From contig NZ_JAAKXW010000001.1 of the NCBI RefSeq assembly GCF_011752045.1, positions 1,550,001 to 1,614,000 of the forward strand: 64,000 nucleotides of DNA, in the 5' to 3' direction. The notes below the pieces were generated by a model, which saw only the letters and a program-made list of their open reading frames with translations, was not told the DNA's origin and searched no databases. Source of the DNA: Microbacterium hydrocarbonoxydans (GTDB lineage: Bacteria; Actinomycetota; Actinomycetes; Actinomycetales; Microbacteriaceae). Below are positions 1 through 8,424 of this stretch, piece by piece; position 1 is the first letter of the stretch; every line of letters begins with the position of its first letter. The position numbers were made by a program, and so were the translations under genes.

Positions 1-339
1 GCGGGACGCGAACAGCTGCGTGCCCTCGGTGGCGACCATCACGACGTCCGGCGGGTTGCCCGCGGCGACCATGGTCAGGATCTTCGCGAAGAAGTTGCTC
101 CAGTCCTGCCCCTGGATGGCGACGATGCGCACGGGGATGTCCGGATGCTTCCGCTGGAAGCCGTCGACGAGACCCTGCCGTGCCGCGGCATCCTGCGCCG
201 TCCCGAACAGGGCGATGGTGAGGGCGTCGTCTCCGCGCCCCGGGATGTCGCCGCCGGTGAGTCGCGGCCACGAGACCGCGGTGCCGATCGCACCGAGGCC
301 GAGAAGGGCGATCATCGCCCTCCGACTGAGCTCAACCAC
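1..339 (-). CDS. ABC sugar transporter substrate-binding protein, N-terminal part (runs off the window edge)
   Basis: Only the first 113 codons are present; the gene continues beyond base 1. It starts at a GTG (337-339) preceded by AGAGGA at 8 nt spacing. The N-terminus has a twin-arginine-like signal (SRRAMIALLGLG, residues 4-15) followed by a hydrophobic stretch and no lipobox Cys. The mature part, with LTIALFGTAQDAAARQGLV and GNPPDVVMVATEGTQLF, is typical of family-1 (COG1653) sugar-binding proteins. It is divergent from the LacI-type gene at 488 and two identical-type operators lie between them, so it is probably the first gene of a sugar-uptake operon under that repressor. The substrate cannot be told from this fragment. 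Confidence 0.75.
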   Translation of the reverse strand, partial: MVELSRRAMIALLGLGAIGTAVSWPRLTGGDIPGRGDDALTIALFGTAQDAAARQGLVDGFQRKHPDIPVRIVAIQGQDWSNFFAKILTMVAAGNPPDVVMVATEGTQLFASR

Positions 340-388
340 TGTGTCGTCCTCTTGTCGTCCTGCCCGTCCGCCGGCCTTGGTGAACGGG

Positions 389-406
389 TGCTGAATTGAT
401 TCAGCA
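389..406. promoter_or_regulatory. LacI-family operator 1
   Basis: TGCTGAATTGATTCAGCA is an inverted repeat with arms TGCTGAA/TTCAGCA and a 4-nt centre. It lies 50 bp upstream of the divergent binding-protein start. The same arms recur at 448-465, centres 59 bp apart, which fits two-site binding by the dimeric or tetrameric LacI-type protein encoded next door. Confidence 0.7.
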
Positions 407-447
407 GATTGAAGTTAGCATCCGCTCCCCCGCTGCACAAGAGTTTG

Positions 448-465
448 TGCTGAAATGGTTCAGCA
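448..465. promoter_or_regulatory. LacI-family operator 2
   Basis: TGCTGAAATGGTTCAGCA has the same arms as the site at 389-406 and sits 23 bp before the regulator start at 488, so autoregulation is likely. An in-frame ATG at 455 lies inside this operator, which argues that 488 is the real start. Confidence 0.7.
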
Positions 466-487
466 TCAGTGGGGGAAAGGAAGTCCG

Positions 488-1513
488 ATGGCGGAGCCGA
501 AGGCCCGGAGAGTCACCCTGGCCGACGTCGCGCAGGCAGCCGGCATGTCGAAGTCCGCGGTGAGCATGATCCTCAACGAGCGGCCGGGAACCCGACTCTC
601 CGAGGAAGCCGTGAAGCGGGTGCGGGCAGCCGCCGAGGAGCTCGGCTACCGGCCGGATCCCCAGGCGCAGAGCCTGCGTCTCGGGCGCACGAAGTCCATC
701 GGCTTCATCTCCGACCAGGTCACGCTGACCCGCTACGCGTCGGCCATGATCAGCGGGGTGCTCGACGAGGCCAAGGCTCACGATCGCACCGTGCTGATCG
801 CGGAGACGCGCGGCGATCCGGCGGAGCTCGCCCGCGCCGTGGACGCCATGCTCGACCGCCGCGTGGACGGCCTGCTCGTCGGGCAGATGGTCGCGCGACT
901 GATCGACGTGCCGCAACTCCCCCGCGACGTGCCACTGGTCGTCGTGAACGGCACGACCTCACGCGATCACCCCAGCGTGCTCCCCGAGGAGCGGACGGCC
1001 GGCTACACCGTCGCGAAGCACCTCGTCGACGCCGGACATCGGCGGATCGGCATCGTCGGCGACATCCCCCGGCTGATGAACGACCCCCGAGGATCCGCGA
1101 CGATCCCCGACCGGTTCGCCGGCATGATGGCGGCGTTCGACGAGGCCGGGGTCGTCCCCGAGCGCGTCGAGGTCGACGAGTGGAACCCCTCGGCCGGGTA
1201 CTCCGGCGCGCACCGCATCCTCGACGCGCATCCCGACCTCACGGCGATCCTCGCCTGCAACGACAACGTCGCCTTCGGCGTGTACCAGGCGCTCGGCGAG
1301 CGCGGCATCCGCGTGCCCGATGACATCTCGGTCATCTCGTTCGACGACGAGGAGCTCGCGGAGTACCACCGCCCCGGCCTCACCACGGCCCGCCTCCCCT
1401 ACGAGGAGATGGGGCGCCGTGGCGTGCGGATGCTGCTGGGCGAGAGCGAGCCGGCGCACGAGCTCGTGCCGATGCCGCTCATCGTGCGGGAGTCGGTGCG
1501 GACGCTGGGCTGA
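488..1513 (+). CDS. LacI-family transcriptional regulator
   Basis: A 341-aa repressor. The N-terminal helix-turn-helix reads VTLADVAQAAGMSKSAVSMI (LacI signature). The periplasmic-binding-protein-like sensor domain follows, with typical ACNDNVAFGVYQAL and ISVISFDDEELAEYH stretches near the C-terminus. ATG 488 is chosen because GGAAAGGAAG precedes it and the HTH begins right after; an upstream ATG at 455 falls in the operator. Divergent from the sugar-binding protein gene (1-339), which it probably controls through the paired TGCTGAA-n4-TTCAGCA sites. The effector sugar is unknown. Confidence 0.92.
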   Translation: MAEPKARRVTLADVAQAAGMSKSAVSMILNERPGTRLSEEAVKRVRAAAEELGYRPDPQAQSLRLGRTKSIGFISDQVTLTRYASAMISGVLDEAKAHDRTVLIAETRGDPAELARAVDAMLDRRVDGLLVGQMVARLIDVPQLPRDVPLVVVNGTTSRDHPSVLPEERTAGYTVAKHLVDAGHRRIGIVGDIPRLMNDPRGSATIPDRFAGMMAAFDEAGVVPERVEVDEWNPSAGYSGAHRILDAHPDLTAILACNDNVAFGVYQALGERGIRVPDDISVISFDDEELAEYHRPGLTTARLPYEEMGRRGVRMLLGESEPAHELVPMPLIVRESVRTLG

Positions 1514-1690
1514 CCAGGGTCCGGCACCCGGCCGCCGCACGGATGCCGGGCCGCCGGCACGGATGTCAGATCAGATCCGCGATCAGGCCCGACAGGTGTG
1601 ATCTCGATCCGGCATCTGTGCGGCGCCCGGGCTGGGGAACCGAGACGAGGTCGCGCAGCCTCCATGGATCCCGTTCCGCTGATCAACGAC

Positions 1691-1717
1691 TGAAGGCCCC
1701 GCGTCGCGGGGCCTTCA
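1691..1717. terminator. Perfect hairpin downstream of tRNA-Tyr
   Basis: A 12-bp perfect stem (arm TGAAGGCCCCGC) with a 3-nt loop lies just past the tRNA 3' end on the minus strand and downstream of the LacI gene on the plus strand. There is no T-tract on either side. It could terminate either unit; the adjacency favours the tRNA. Confidence 0.6.
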
Positions 1718-1723
1718 GTCATG

Positions 1724-1808
1724 TGGTGGCGAGTGAGGGATTCGAACCCCCGAAGTCGAAGACGGCTGATTTACAGTCAGATCCCTTTGGCCACTTGGGT
1801 AACTCGCC
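1724..1808 (-). tRNA. tRNA-Tyr (GTA anticodon)
   Basis: An 85-nt class II tRNA on the minus strand with encoded CCA (complement of 1724-1726). The acceptor arms GGCGAGT/ACTCGCC pair fully, the anticodon loop is CTGTAAA with GTA at 1772-1774, a long variable arm is present, and the T-loop reads GGTTCGAATCC. The sequence strongly resembles bacterial tRNA-Tyr. Confidence 0.97.
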
Positions 1809-1894
1809 AGAGCGCACCCGTCCGACTTGAACAGCCAACCGGGGGCACGAGTATCAATCATACCCGTCTGCGGCGGGCACGAGAAATCGACGGT

Positions 1895-2809
1895 TCAGCT
1901 GCCGTACACGCCGCGTTCGGCGTCGGCGAGCGACTCCGGCGTGCGCAGCAGTCCGCCCTCCGCGCGGCAGGTCGCAGCGGCGATGTCCATCGCCCGGACG
2001 AGCAGCGCCTCCCACTCCGCCGCCGTCGCCGGCTGCCCCTCGACGAGCGACGCCGCCACGGCGGAGAGGGTCGCGTCGCCCGCTCCGACGGTGTCGATGA
2101 CGCGGCCCGGCAGGTCCGAGATCGGGGCCGTGACGACGCCGGCATCCGACTCGAGGATCGCGCCGTCGGCACCGGCCGTGGCGAGCACGGCACCGACTCC
2201 CAGCGACCGCAGGCGCAGACGCAGGGCGTCGAGGTCGCCGTCGTAGAGGATGGCCGCGTCGTCGGCGCCGACCTTCACGATCGCGCTGTGCGCCGCGAGC
2301 CGCTCGAATCCGCGGACGAACTCCTCACGCGAGCTCAGCATGCCGGTGCGCGGGTTGGGGTCGATCGCGATGCGTGCCTCGCCGAGCGCGTCGGCCAGGG
2401 CGTCGACCTCCTCCGACCGGTCGAACGGGAAGCAGCTCGTCACCACGAGCGCGGCATCGGCGATCGCCGCACGCGCCTCCTCGGAGTAGCGGATGCTGCG
2501 CCGCTGGGCCGCCTCGTTGAACACGTACTCGGGCTCGCCGTTCGCCGCGCGCGTGACGATGGCACGCGAGGAGCCGAGCGGAGATTCGCTGGCGATCAGC
2601 CGCACGTCATGGTCGGCCAGGTACTCGCGGATGTGCGCCCCTGGTTCGTCGTCGCCGACCATCGCGATCAGCGTCGTCGGCACGCCGAGACGGCGCAGGC
2701 CGACGGCGACGTTCAGCGCGGCGCCGCCGACGAGCTCGCGCACGCCCGACTCGTCGCGGATCTCGTCGATCAGGGCATCGCCGATGACGACTGCTTCACG
2801 GACCATCAT
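1895..2809 (-). CDS. PfkB-family carbohydrate kinase (probable fructokinase)
   Basis: A 304-aa ribokinase/PfkB fold enzyme. Visible features are the N-terminal sugar-binding region with GGAALNVAVGLRRLG and the signature DTVGAGDATLSA near residue 240, whose GAGD Asp is the catalytic base. The start is the first of two adjacent ATGs after GAGGAGCGG. It lies downstream of a GH32 fructosidase and a complete ABC importer in the same orientation, 153 bp from the GH32 gene with a hairpin between. Fructose phosphorylation is therefore the most likely role; substrate assignment is inferred from context, since PfkB enzymes vary widely. Confidence 0.85.
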   Translation of the reverse strand: MMVREAVVIGDALIDEIRDESGVRELVGGAALNVAVGLRRLGVPTTLIAMVGDDEPGAHIREYLADHDVRLIASESPLGSSRAIVTRAANGEPEYVFNEAAQRRSIRYSEEARAAIADAALVVTSCFPFDRSEEVDALADALGEARIAIDPNPRTGMLSSREEFVRGFERLAAHSAIVKVGADDAAILYDGDLDALRLRLRSLGVGAVLATAGADGAILESDAGVVTAPISDLPGRVIDTVGAGDATLSAVAASLVEGQPATAAEWEALLVRAMDIAAATCRAEGGLLRTPESLADAERGVYGS

Positions 2810-2927
2810 CCGCTCCTCTGCTCACCTCGCGCTGCGTCCAGCGCCTCCTTCTTCCGCGACGCGGATCGCGCCCCGGGTCTGCACTCTATCGCCCTGGCGA
2901 CCGCCGCCGCCGGGCGTTACGACCGGT

Positions 2928-2955
2928 CGTCCCGCCGCGCGGACCCGGCGGGACG
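2928..2955 (-). terminator. Hairpin between GH32 and PfkB genes
   Basis: Arms CGTCCCGCCG and CGGCGGGACG with an 8-nt loop lie 7 bp after the GH32 stop. There is no clear T-tract. It may terminate or attenuate the operon before the kinase gene, or stabilise upstream mRNA. Confidence 0.5.
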
Positions 2956-2962
2956 GCCGAGG

Positions 2963-4543
2963 TCACAGCGCGATCTCGCGGATCGTCAGATCGCGGAACA
3001 CGGCTGTGCCCTCGTGCGCGTACAGGCGGATGCCGTCGTCGCCCTCGAGCGGGAACACGCGGTGCGAGTGCACGGCGCGGCCGTCGTCGAGGAACAGCTC
3101 CACGCTGGTGCGGTCGACGAGCAGCCTCACCTTCAGCCGGCCCGCGGCCGGGTCGACCGGAGTCTGGGACTCCCCTCCCGTCGGGTTGATGGTGGGCCGC
3201 CGGTTGACGTACGCGAACGGCCCGCGCAGGTAGGCACCCGCAGCCACGTGACGCCCGCCGCCGGGCGCGCGGCACACCTCGAAGCCGATGTTCACCGGCG
3301 GTGCGGCCGGATCCCACACCAGCTCGGCGCTGAGGTCGTACGCGCCAGAGCGGATGTCGAGATCGCGCGTCCCCTGCACCGTGACGTCGCCGAGCCGATG
3401 CGTCCGCGTCGCGTATCCGGCGAGCGCCGCCGGTGGCGCCGAGTGCAGACGATACCCGGCGTCCGCGGCGACCAGCGTCAGCTCGCGCACGATCATGTCG
3501 TCGCCGTTGTAGCCGTCGGTCGCGAGGGTCGGGGTGTTGTGCGGGTAGTCCCAGAAGTTCGCCCAGCCGATGGCCCTGCGCAGAGCCGGGTTCTCCGCCC
3601 CTGACTCGTCGTGATCCGGGTACGTCACAGCACCGTAGAAGTCGAAGCCCCAGTCCAGCCAGCGCGGCTCATCCCGGTCGGGGGTGAACGCGGCGCCGTC
3701 GAAGCGTCCCGTCCAATAGGCGTAGGTCGCCGGCAGCCCCCTCCCCTTGCCGTTCGCGCTGACCCCGAGCACCCACTGCGAGGTTCCGTCGTCCGCGGTC
3801 ATCCGGAACACGTCGGGGCACTCGAGCAGGCCGATGTCGGTGCGGACGAACTCGCCGGTGCGGATCCACGACTTCAGGTCCGCGGAGGCGTAGAAGCCGA
3901 TGCGGTTCCCCTCGGCGTTCGCCATCGACCAGCGCGACCGGTCGGCGTCCCACATCACCTTCGGGTCGCGGAAGTCGTGCACGCCGGGGTTCGGCAGCGC
4001 CGGAGCCGCGTCACCGGGGGCGAACGTGCGCCCGCCGTCGGTGGAGTACCAGAGGAACTGCGCCTGCCGGCCCTCGGGCGCCTGCGTGACGAGGGCGATC
4101 ACGGCCCCCTTCCCGTACCCGGCGGTGTCGTGCTCGTCGACCACCACGCTGCCCGACCAGCAGTCGCCGTTCGCGTTGGAGAACTTGGGGATGGCGACCC
4201 CGCGGTCGAGGAACCTCACATGGTCGGTCGTCGTGGCCAGCCGCCACGCCGTCCCCGCACCCCCGTCGATGTAGTCGGCGTTGTACAGGTAGTAGTACAG
4301 GTACTCGCCGTTCACGAAGATCGGGCGCTGGGGATCGTTCTTCCAGTTGTCCGGGACGCTGAAGTGATACGCGGGGCGGCTCCGCTGCCGCGCCGACGGA
4401 TTCGCCGCCGGCACGGCAGCGGCGGGGGCCGGTGCGGCAGCGGCCGTCGCGGCCGGAGCGCAGATGGTCCCAACGGCCGCGATGCCGGCTCCCGTGAGCA
4501 GCGTCCTGCGTGACATGCCGTGATCCTGTTCCTTGTCCGTCAT
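2963..4543 (-). CDS. Secreted glycoside hydrolase family 32 (levanase/fructosidase-like)
   Basis: A 526-aa GH32 enzyme. A Tat signal is evident: MSRRTLLTGAG from residue 10, then an Ala-rich tail. All three GH32 catalytic motifs are visible: WKNDPQ (Asp70 as nucleophile, a variant of WMNDPNG), FRDP (Asp193, transition-state stabiliser) and ECPD (Glu241, acid/base). A C-terminal beta-sandwich follows the five-bladed propeller. The start (4541-4543) overlaps the upstream ATPase stop as ATGA. An in-frame ATG further upstream lies deep inside the ATPase gene and would bury the Tat signal. The protein would cut fructose from fructans or sucrose outside the membrane, supplying the ABC importer and the PfkB kinase of the same operon. 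Confidence 0.9.
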   Translation of the reverse strand: MTDKEQDHGMSRRTLLTGAGIAAVGTICAPAATAAAAPAPAAAVPAANPSARQRSRPAYHFSVPDNWKNDPQRPIFVNGEYLYYYLYNADYIDGGAGTAWRLATTTDHVRFLDRGVAIPKFSNANGDCWSGSVVVDEHDTAGYGKGAVIALVTQAPEGRQAQFLWYSTDGGRTFAPGDAAPALPNPGVHDFRDPKVMWDADRSRWSMANAEGNRIGFYASADLKSWIRTGEFVRTDIGLLECPDVFRMTADDGTSQWVLGVSANGKGRGLPATYAYWTGRFDGAAFTPDRDEPRWLDWGFDFYGAVTYPDHDESGAENPALRRAIGWANFWDYPHNTPTLATDGYNGDDMIVRELTLVAADAGYRLHSAPPAALAGYATRTHRLGDVTVQGTRDLDIRSGAYDLSAELVWDPAAPPVNIGFEVCRAPGGGRHVAAGAYLRGPFAYVNRRPTINPTGGESQTPVDPAAGRLKVRLLVDRTSVELFLDDGRAVHSHRVFPLEGDDGIRLYAHEGTAVFRDLTIREIAL

Positions 4544-5478
4544 GAGGTCTTCCTCTCCTTCGGCGCCCACACCCAGTGGCCGGCGCTCTCGTTCACGTGC
4601 ACGCGGGCGGATTCCGACTCCGCCCACTCCCAGATCTCGGTCCGCTGCCTGGCACGCGCCGCCGGGTCGTACGGCGCGCGCCGGTCCGGGTCAGGCACCG
4701 CGCCGACCAGCATCCGCATGTAGGGATGCTGAGGCTCGGCGAGCAGCGCGACGGCATCCCCGCCCTCCACGAGGACCCCTTGGTGCATCACGACGATGCG
4801 GTCGGCGAGATAGCGCGCCGAGGCCAGGTCGTGCGTGACGTACAGGATGGCGATGCCGCGCTCGTCGCGCAGGCGCGCGAGCAGGTTGAGCACCCCGATC
4901 CGCACAGACACATCGAGCATCGATGTCGGTTCGTCGGCGACGATGATGTCCGGCTCGACGGCCAGCACCCGCGCGATGGCGATGCGCTGACGCTGTCCTC
5001 CTGACAGCTCGTGCGGGAAGGATCCGAGCACGTCGACGGGCAGGCCGACCGAGGTCACGAGCTCTTCGAGCCGCGCACGCAGGTCGCCCCGCACGCCGCC
5101 GTGGAGCAGCAGCGGCCGGGCGAGCACGTGCTCGACCCGCTGGGTCGGGTTCAGCGATCCGAACGGATCCTGGAACACCATCTGCACCGTGCGCCGGTAG
5201 GCCTTCGTCGCCCGCCGCGGCTGGGTGCGGAGCACATCCTCCCCGAGCACCTCGAGCACACCGGCATCCGGTGTCTCCAGGCGGGCGATGCACCGCGCCA
5301 GGGTCGACTTCCCCGACCCGGACTCCCCGACCAGGGCGACGATCTCGCCGCGGCCGATCTCGAGGTCGACGGACTTCAGCGCGGAGACGCGCCGACGGGA
5401 GCGCCAGCTCCCCTGCGTGAACGTCTTGTCCAGCCCGGCGATCCTGATCGCCGGGACGTCGCGTCCCTGGGACATCAT
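4540..5478 (-). CDS. ABC transporter ATP-binding protein, oligopeptide/oligosaccharide type (DppF-like)
   Basis: A 312-aa ATPase with Walker A GESGSGKST (near residue 50), Q-loop in VFQDPFGSLNP, signature LSGGQRQR and Walker B IIVADEPTS. The C-terminal extension with QHPYMRMLVGAVPDPD is typical of the Dpp/Opp family. The start overlaps the preceding ATPase stop by 4 bp (ATGA), and its own stop overlaps the GH32 start, so translation is coupled across three genes. It pairs with the ATPase at 5475-6383. In this operon it probably energises uptake of fructo-oligosaccharides rather than peptides; this substrate idea is inference. Confidence 0.92.
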   Translation of the reverse strand: MMSQGRDVPAIRIAGLDKTFTQGSWRSRRRVSALKSVDLEIGRGEIVALVGESGSGKSTLARCIARLETPDAGVLEVLGEDVLRTQPRRATKAYRRTVQMVFQDPFGSLNPTQRVEHVLARPLLLHGGVRGDLRARLEELVTSVGLPVDVLGSFPHELSGGQRQRIAIARVLAVEPDIIVADEPTSMLDVSVRIGVLNLLARLRDERGIAILYVTHDLASARYLADRIVVMHQGVLVEGGDAVALLAEPQHPYMRMLVGAVPDPDRRAPYDPAARARQRTEIWEWAESESARVHVNESAGHWVWAPKERKTS

Positions 5479-6383
5479 GCCTCCTCCGTTCGCAGCACGG
5501 TCTCGCCCGGGGCGACGAAGTGCCCCGGCGCCACCTCGACGAGATCGCCGATGTCGGTGAACCGGGTGCCCTCGGCGAGGCCGGTGAGCCTCGTGCGCGG
5601 GCCGGTGATCGAGGGGAAGGCGCCGAGGAGCGCCCTCGTGTACGGATGCCGTGCCCCGTGCCGCAGCACATGCGCCGGCGCCAGCTCCACGATCCGGCCG
5701 GAGTACATCACGCCGATGCGGTCGGAGAGCTCGAGCATCAGGGACATGTCGTGGGTGATGAACAGCACCGAGAACCCCAGCTCGGACTGCAGCTCCTTGA
5801 TCTGCGCGAGGATCTCCTGCTGCACGACGACGTCGAGCGCCGTGGTCGGCTCGTCGAGGATGAGCAGCTTCGGCCGGAGCGCGCAGGCCATCGCGATCAC
5901 GACCCGCTGCCGCTGGCCCCCGGAGAGCTGATGCGGGTACGCCCTCATGCGCGCGGGGTCGATGCGCACCAGCTCCAGGAGCCTCTGCGCCTCGTCGAGC
6001 GCTCTGCGCCGCGGCATCCGCTCGTGCGTGGTGAACACGTCAGCGAGCTGATCTCCGATGCGCATCACCGGGTTCAGCGAGTTCATCGCCGACTGGAACA
6101 CCATCGCCGCCTCGCGCCAGCGCCAGTCGCGCAGCCGATCGGCATCCATCCGCAGCACGTCCTGCCCGTCGAAGCGGATCGCTCCGCCGCTGATCCGCGC
6201 CGGATCCTTGAGCAGGCGCATCACCGCGTTCGCGACGGTGGACTTGCCGCATCCCGATTCGCCGGCCAGCCCCAGGATCTCCCCCGGCGCTATCGACACG
6301 CTCACACGGTCGGCGCCGCGGACCGCGCGCTCGTCGCTCACGTAGTCGACGACGAGGTCCTCGATCTCCAGCAGCGCACTCAT
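5475..6383 (-). CDS. ABC transporter ATP-binding protein, oligopeptide/oligosaccharide type (DppD-like)
   Basis: A 302-aa ATPase beginning MSALLEIEDLVVDYVS. It shows Walker A GESGCGKST, VFQSAMNSLNPVMRIGDQL, signature LSGGQRQR and Walker B LLILDEPTTALDV, and the Dpp-type C-terminus with HPYTRALLGAFPSI. ATG 6383 is used because it overlaps the permease stop as ATGA; a longer reading would run into the permease coding region. It forms the heterodimeric NBD pair with the downstream ATPase. Confidence 0.92.
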   Translation of the reverse strand: MSALLEIEDLVVDYVSDERAVRGADRVSVSIAPGEILGLAGESGCGKSTVANAVMRLLKDPARISGGAIRFDGQDVLRMDADRLRDWRWREAAMVFQSAMNSLNPVMRIGDQLADVFTTHERMPRRRALDEAQRLLELVRIDPARMRAYPHQLSGGQRQRVVIAMACALRPKLLILDEPTTALDVVVQQEILAQIKELQSELGFSVLFITHDMSLMLELSDRIGVMYSGRIVELAPAHVLRHGARHPYTRALLGAFPSITGPRTRLTGLAEGTRFTDIGDLVEVAPGHFVAPGETVLRTEEA

Positions 6384-7351
6384 CGGGCACCGTCCTCTCC
6401 GGCGGCGGTGCCGCCGATATCCACCGCGGTCGGCGCGGTCGCGCTCGCGGCGCGACGGGGCGTGCGCAGGCGCGGGTTGGTGATCTCGTCCACCGCGTAG
6501 TTGCACAGGGCGAGGGCGAACGCGATCAGGGCGATGGCGAGACCCGACGGGAAGAAGATCCACCACTGCCCGAGCATGAGCGCGCCGTCGCTGGTCGCCC
6601 AGAACAGGTTGGTGCCCCAGGAGATCGTGTTGGAGTCGCCGAGGCCGAGGAACTCGAGCCCGGCCTGGGCGCCGATCGCGCCGATGATGCTGCCCAGCAG
6701 CGTCATCATCACGATCGACGCCATGTTCGGCAGGATGTCGCGGAGCATGATCCTCAGCGCCGGCTCGCCCGTGACGATGGAGGCGGCGACATAGTCCTTG
6801 CCGCGGATCGACATCGCCTGCGCGCGGAGCACCCGGGCGCCACCCGCCCAGCCGGTGATGGCGAGCACGATGATCACCGTTCCGAGGCCCGGAGGCAGGA
6901 ACGCGGCGAGGATGACGAGGAGCGGCAGACCGGGGATGAGCAGGAACACGTTGGTGAGCAGGCTGAGGACGTCATCGGCCACGCGACCGAAGTAGGCGCT
7001 CGCGAGTCCGACGAGGATCGCGATGATCGTGGCCAGGATGCCGGCGACGAGGCCGACGAGCAGCGAGGAGCGCGAGCCCCAGAGCGTGAGCGCGAGCACG
7101 TCCTGTCCCTTCGAGGTGGTGCCGAGGAGATGCTCGAGGCTCGGCGGCGTCGCACCCCCCGAGCCGATGCGGGAGGGATCGCCGGGGAACATCGCCGGCG
7201 CCAGGAGCGCGAGGGCGATGAACGCGACGATGATGATCAGGCCGGCGACGGCCTTGCCGTTGCGGCCGAGCGCGCGCAGCAGTCGCAGCAGCGATCGGCC
7301 GCGAGCCGGCGGACGCCCCGTGAGGAGCGCCTGGGTCTGGGAGATGGCGAT
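6380..7351 (-). CDS. ABC transporter permease (DppC-like) lacking a standard start codon
   Basis: The BPD_transp_1 permease core with the EAA loop (GAQAGLEFLGLG) and about six membrane segments is clear. The family's first membrane helix and the typical HLLGT-TSKGQDVL block are in frame, but the first helix (GKAVAGLIIIVAFIALALLA) lies upstream of the first in-frame ATG at 7192. Between that ATG and the in-frame stop at 7448-7450 I find no ATG, GTG or TTG. A good AGGAG (7359-7363, minus strand) is followed 7 nt later by ATC at 7349-7351, taken here as the putative start (324 codons). ATC at 7354 is an alternative, and a sequence error is possible. The gene lies 13 bp after the DppB-like gene. 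Confidence 0.8.
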   Translation of the reverse strand: MAISQTQALLTGRPPARGRSLLRLLRALGRNGKAVAGLIIIVAFIALALLAPAMFPGDPSRIGSGGATPPSLEHLLGTTSKGQDVLALTLWGSRSSLLVGLVAGILATIIAILVGLASAYFGRVADDVLSLLTNVFLLIPGLPLLVILAAFLPPGLGTVIIVLAITGWAGGARVLRAQAMSIRGKDYVAASIVTGEPALRIMLRDILPNMASIVMMTLLGSIIGAIGAQAGLEFLGLGDSNTISWGTNLFWATSDGALMLGQWWIFFPSGLAIALIAFALALCNYAVDEITNPRLRTPRRAASATAPTAVDIGGTAAGEDGAR

Positions 7352-7364
7352 GATCCCGCTCCTC

Positions 7365-8342
7365 TCAGGAGACCCGCACGCGCGGGTCGAGGCGGACGTA
7401 GATGATGTCGATGAGGAAGTTGGCGATGAGCACAGCCGCCGTGATGGTCAGGAACATGCCCTGCATGAGCGGGTAGTCCAGCCCCTGCACGGCGGCCATC
7501 AGCTGGTACCCGACACCCGGGTAGGCGAACACGACCTCGGTCAGCAGCGCCCCGCCGACGATGAACCCGATGCTCATGCCGATGTTCGTGACGGCCGGGA
7601 GCATGGCGTTGCGGGCCGCGTAGCGGAGCATGATCCGCGACGGCCGCAGGCCCTTCGCCTCGGCCATGAGGATGTAGTCCTCGCTGTTGGTCGCGATCAT
7701 CGTGTTGCGCATCGCCAGCATCCATCCGCCGACCGAGACGAGCACGATCGACAGGGCGGGGAGCACGAGGTGCGCCGCGACGTCGCCGATGAAGGCGAGG
7801 TTCCACCCGGGGACGAGACCGACGGAGAACGCATGCCGGAGCGGGGCCCAGCCCAGGGTCACGCCGAAGAGCCAGAGCAGCCCCATCGCGAGCCAGAAGT
7901 AGGGGAACGAGCCGATGAACACGAGGAAGGGCGGGACGAACGAGTCGAGGAAGCTGCCCCGACGCCAGGCGGCGAGGATGCCGAGCAGGTTGCCGATGAC
8001 CACCGCGAACAGCAGCGAGGTGGCCCCCAGCAGCAGCGTCCAGCCGAGCTGGCTGCCGATCACCTCGGTCACCGGGGTCGGGAAGCGGGAGATCGAGATG
8101 CCGAAGTCGCCGCTGAGGATGCGGCCCAGGTACTCGGGGTACTGCTCCCACCAGGGCCGCGCGTCGACGCCGAGCAGCCGGCGCAGCGACTCGATCTGAT
8201 CCGGGTCGAGCCGGCCCTGTGAGCGCGACAGCATCCGCGACACCGGGTCGCCCGGCATCAGCCGGGGAAGCAGGAAGTTGAGGGTGATGGACAGCCAGAA
8301 GGCGACCACGTAGAAGCCGAGACGGCGCAGGATGAAGCCCAT
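7365..8342 (-). CDS. ABC transporter permease (DppB-like)
   Basis: A 325-aa inner-membrane permease. It opens MGFILRRLGFYVVAFWLSIT with the first transmembrane helix. A long extracytoplasmic region (LMPGDPVSRMLSR... WWEQYPEYLGRILSGDFG) typical of DppB/OppB follows, then five helices. The EAA-type loop is AEAKGLRPSRIMLRYAARNA and the C-terminus ends LDPRVRVS, the usual DppB ending. It pairs with the DppC-like permease downstream. The 82-bp gap to the binding-protein gene holds a hairpin (8373-8403). Confidence 0.93.
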   Translation of the reverse strand: MGFILRRLGFYVVAFWLSITLNFLLPRLMPGDPVSRMLSRSQGRLDPDQIESLRRLLGVDARPWWEQYPEYLGRILSGDFGISISRFPTPVTEVIGSQLGWTLLLGATSLLFAVVIGNLLGILAAWRRGSFLDSFVPPFLVFIGSFPYFWLAMGLLWLFGVTLGWAPLRHAFSVGLVPGWNLAFIGDVAAHLVLPALSIVLVSVGGWMLAMRNTMIATNSEDYILMAEAKGLRPSRIMLRYAARNAMLPAVTNIGMSIGFIVGGALLTEVVFAYPGVGYQLMAAVQGLDYPLMQGMFLTITAAVLIANFLIDIIYVRLDPRVRVS

Positions 8343-8372
8343 GACGAGCCCTTTCGCGTCAGGAGGGTGGTG

Positions 8373-8403
8373 CCTGGGGACCGGACTCGGTCCGGCCCCC
8401 AGG
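8373..8403 (-). promoter_or_regulatory. Intercistronic stem-loop between binding-protein and permease genes
   Basis: Arms CCTGGGG-A-CCGGAC and GTCCGG-C-CCCCAGG, with a single A/C mismatch and a TCG loop, lie between the binding-protein stop (8425) and the DppB start. Such structures after binding-protein genes often stabilise that message or reduce read-through, giving excess binding protein over membrane parts. That role is inferred. Confidence 0.55.
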
Positions 8404-8424
8404 GTCAGGCGATCGCCGGGGCGA

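Noticed and set aside
2810..2962. Separate small gene between GH32 and PfkB
   Set aside because: Only short frames without ribosome sites; the region is explained by a hairpin and the kinase leader.
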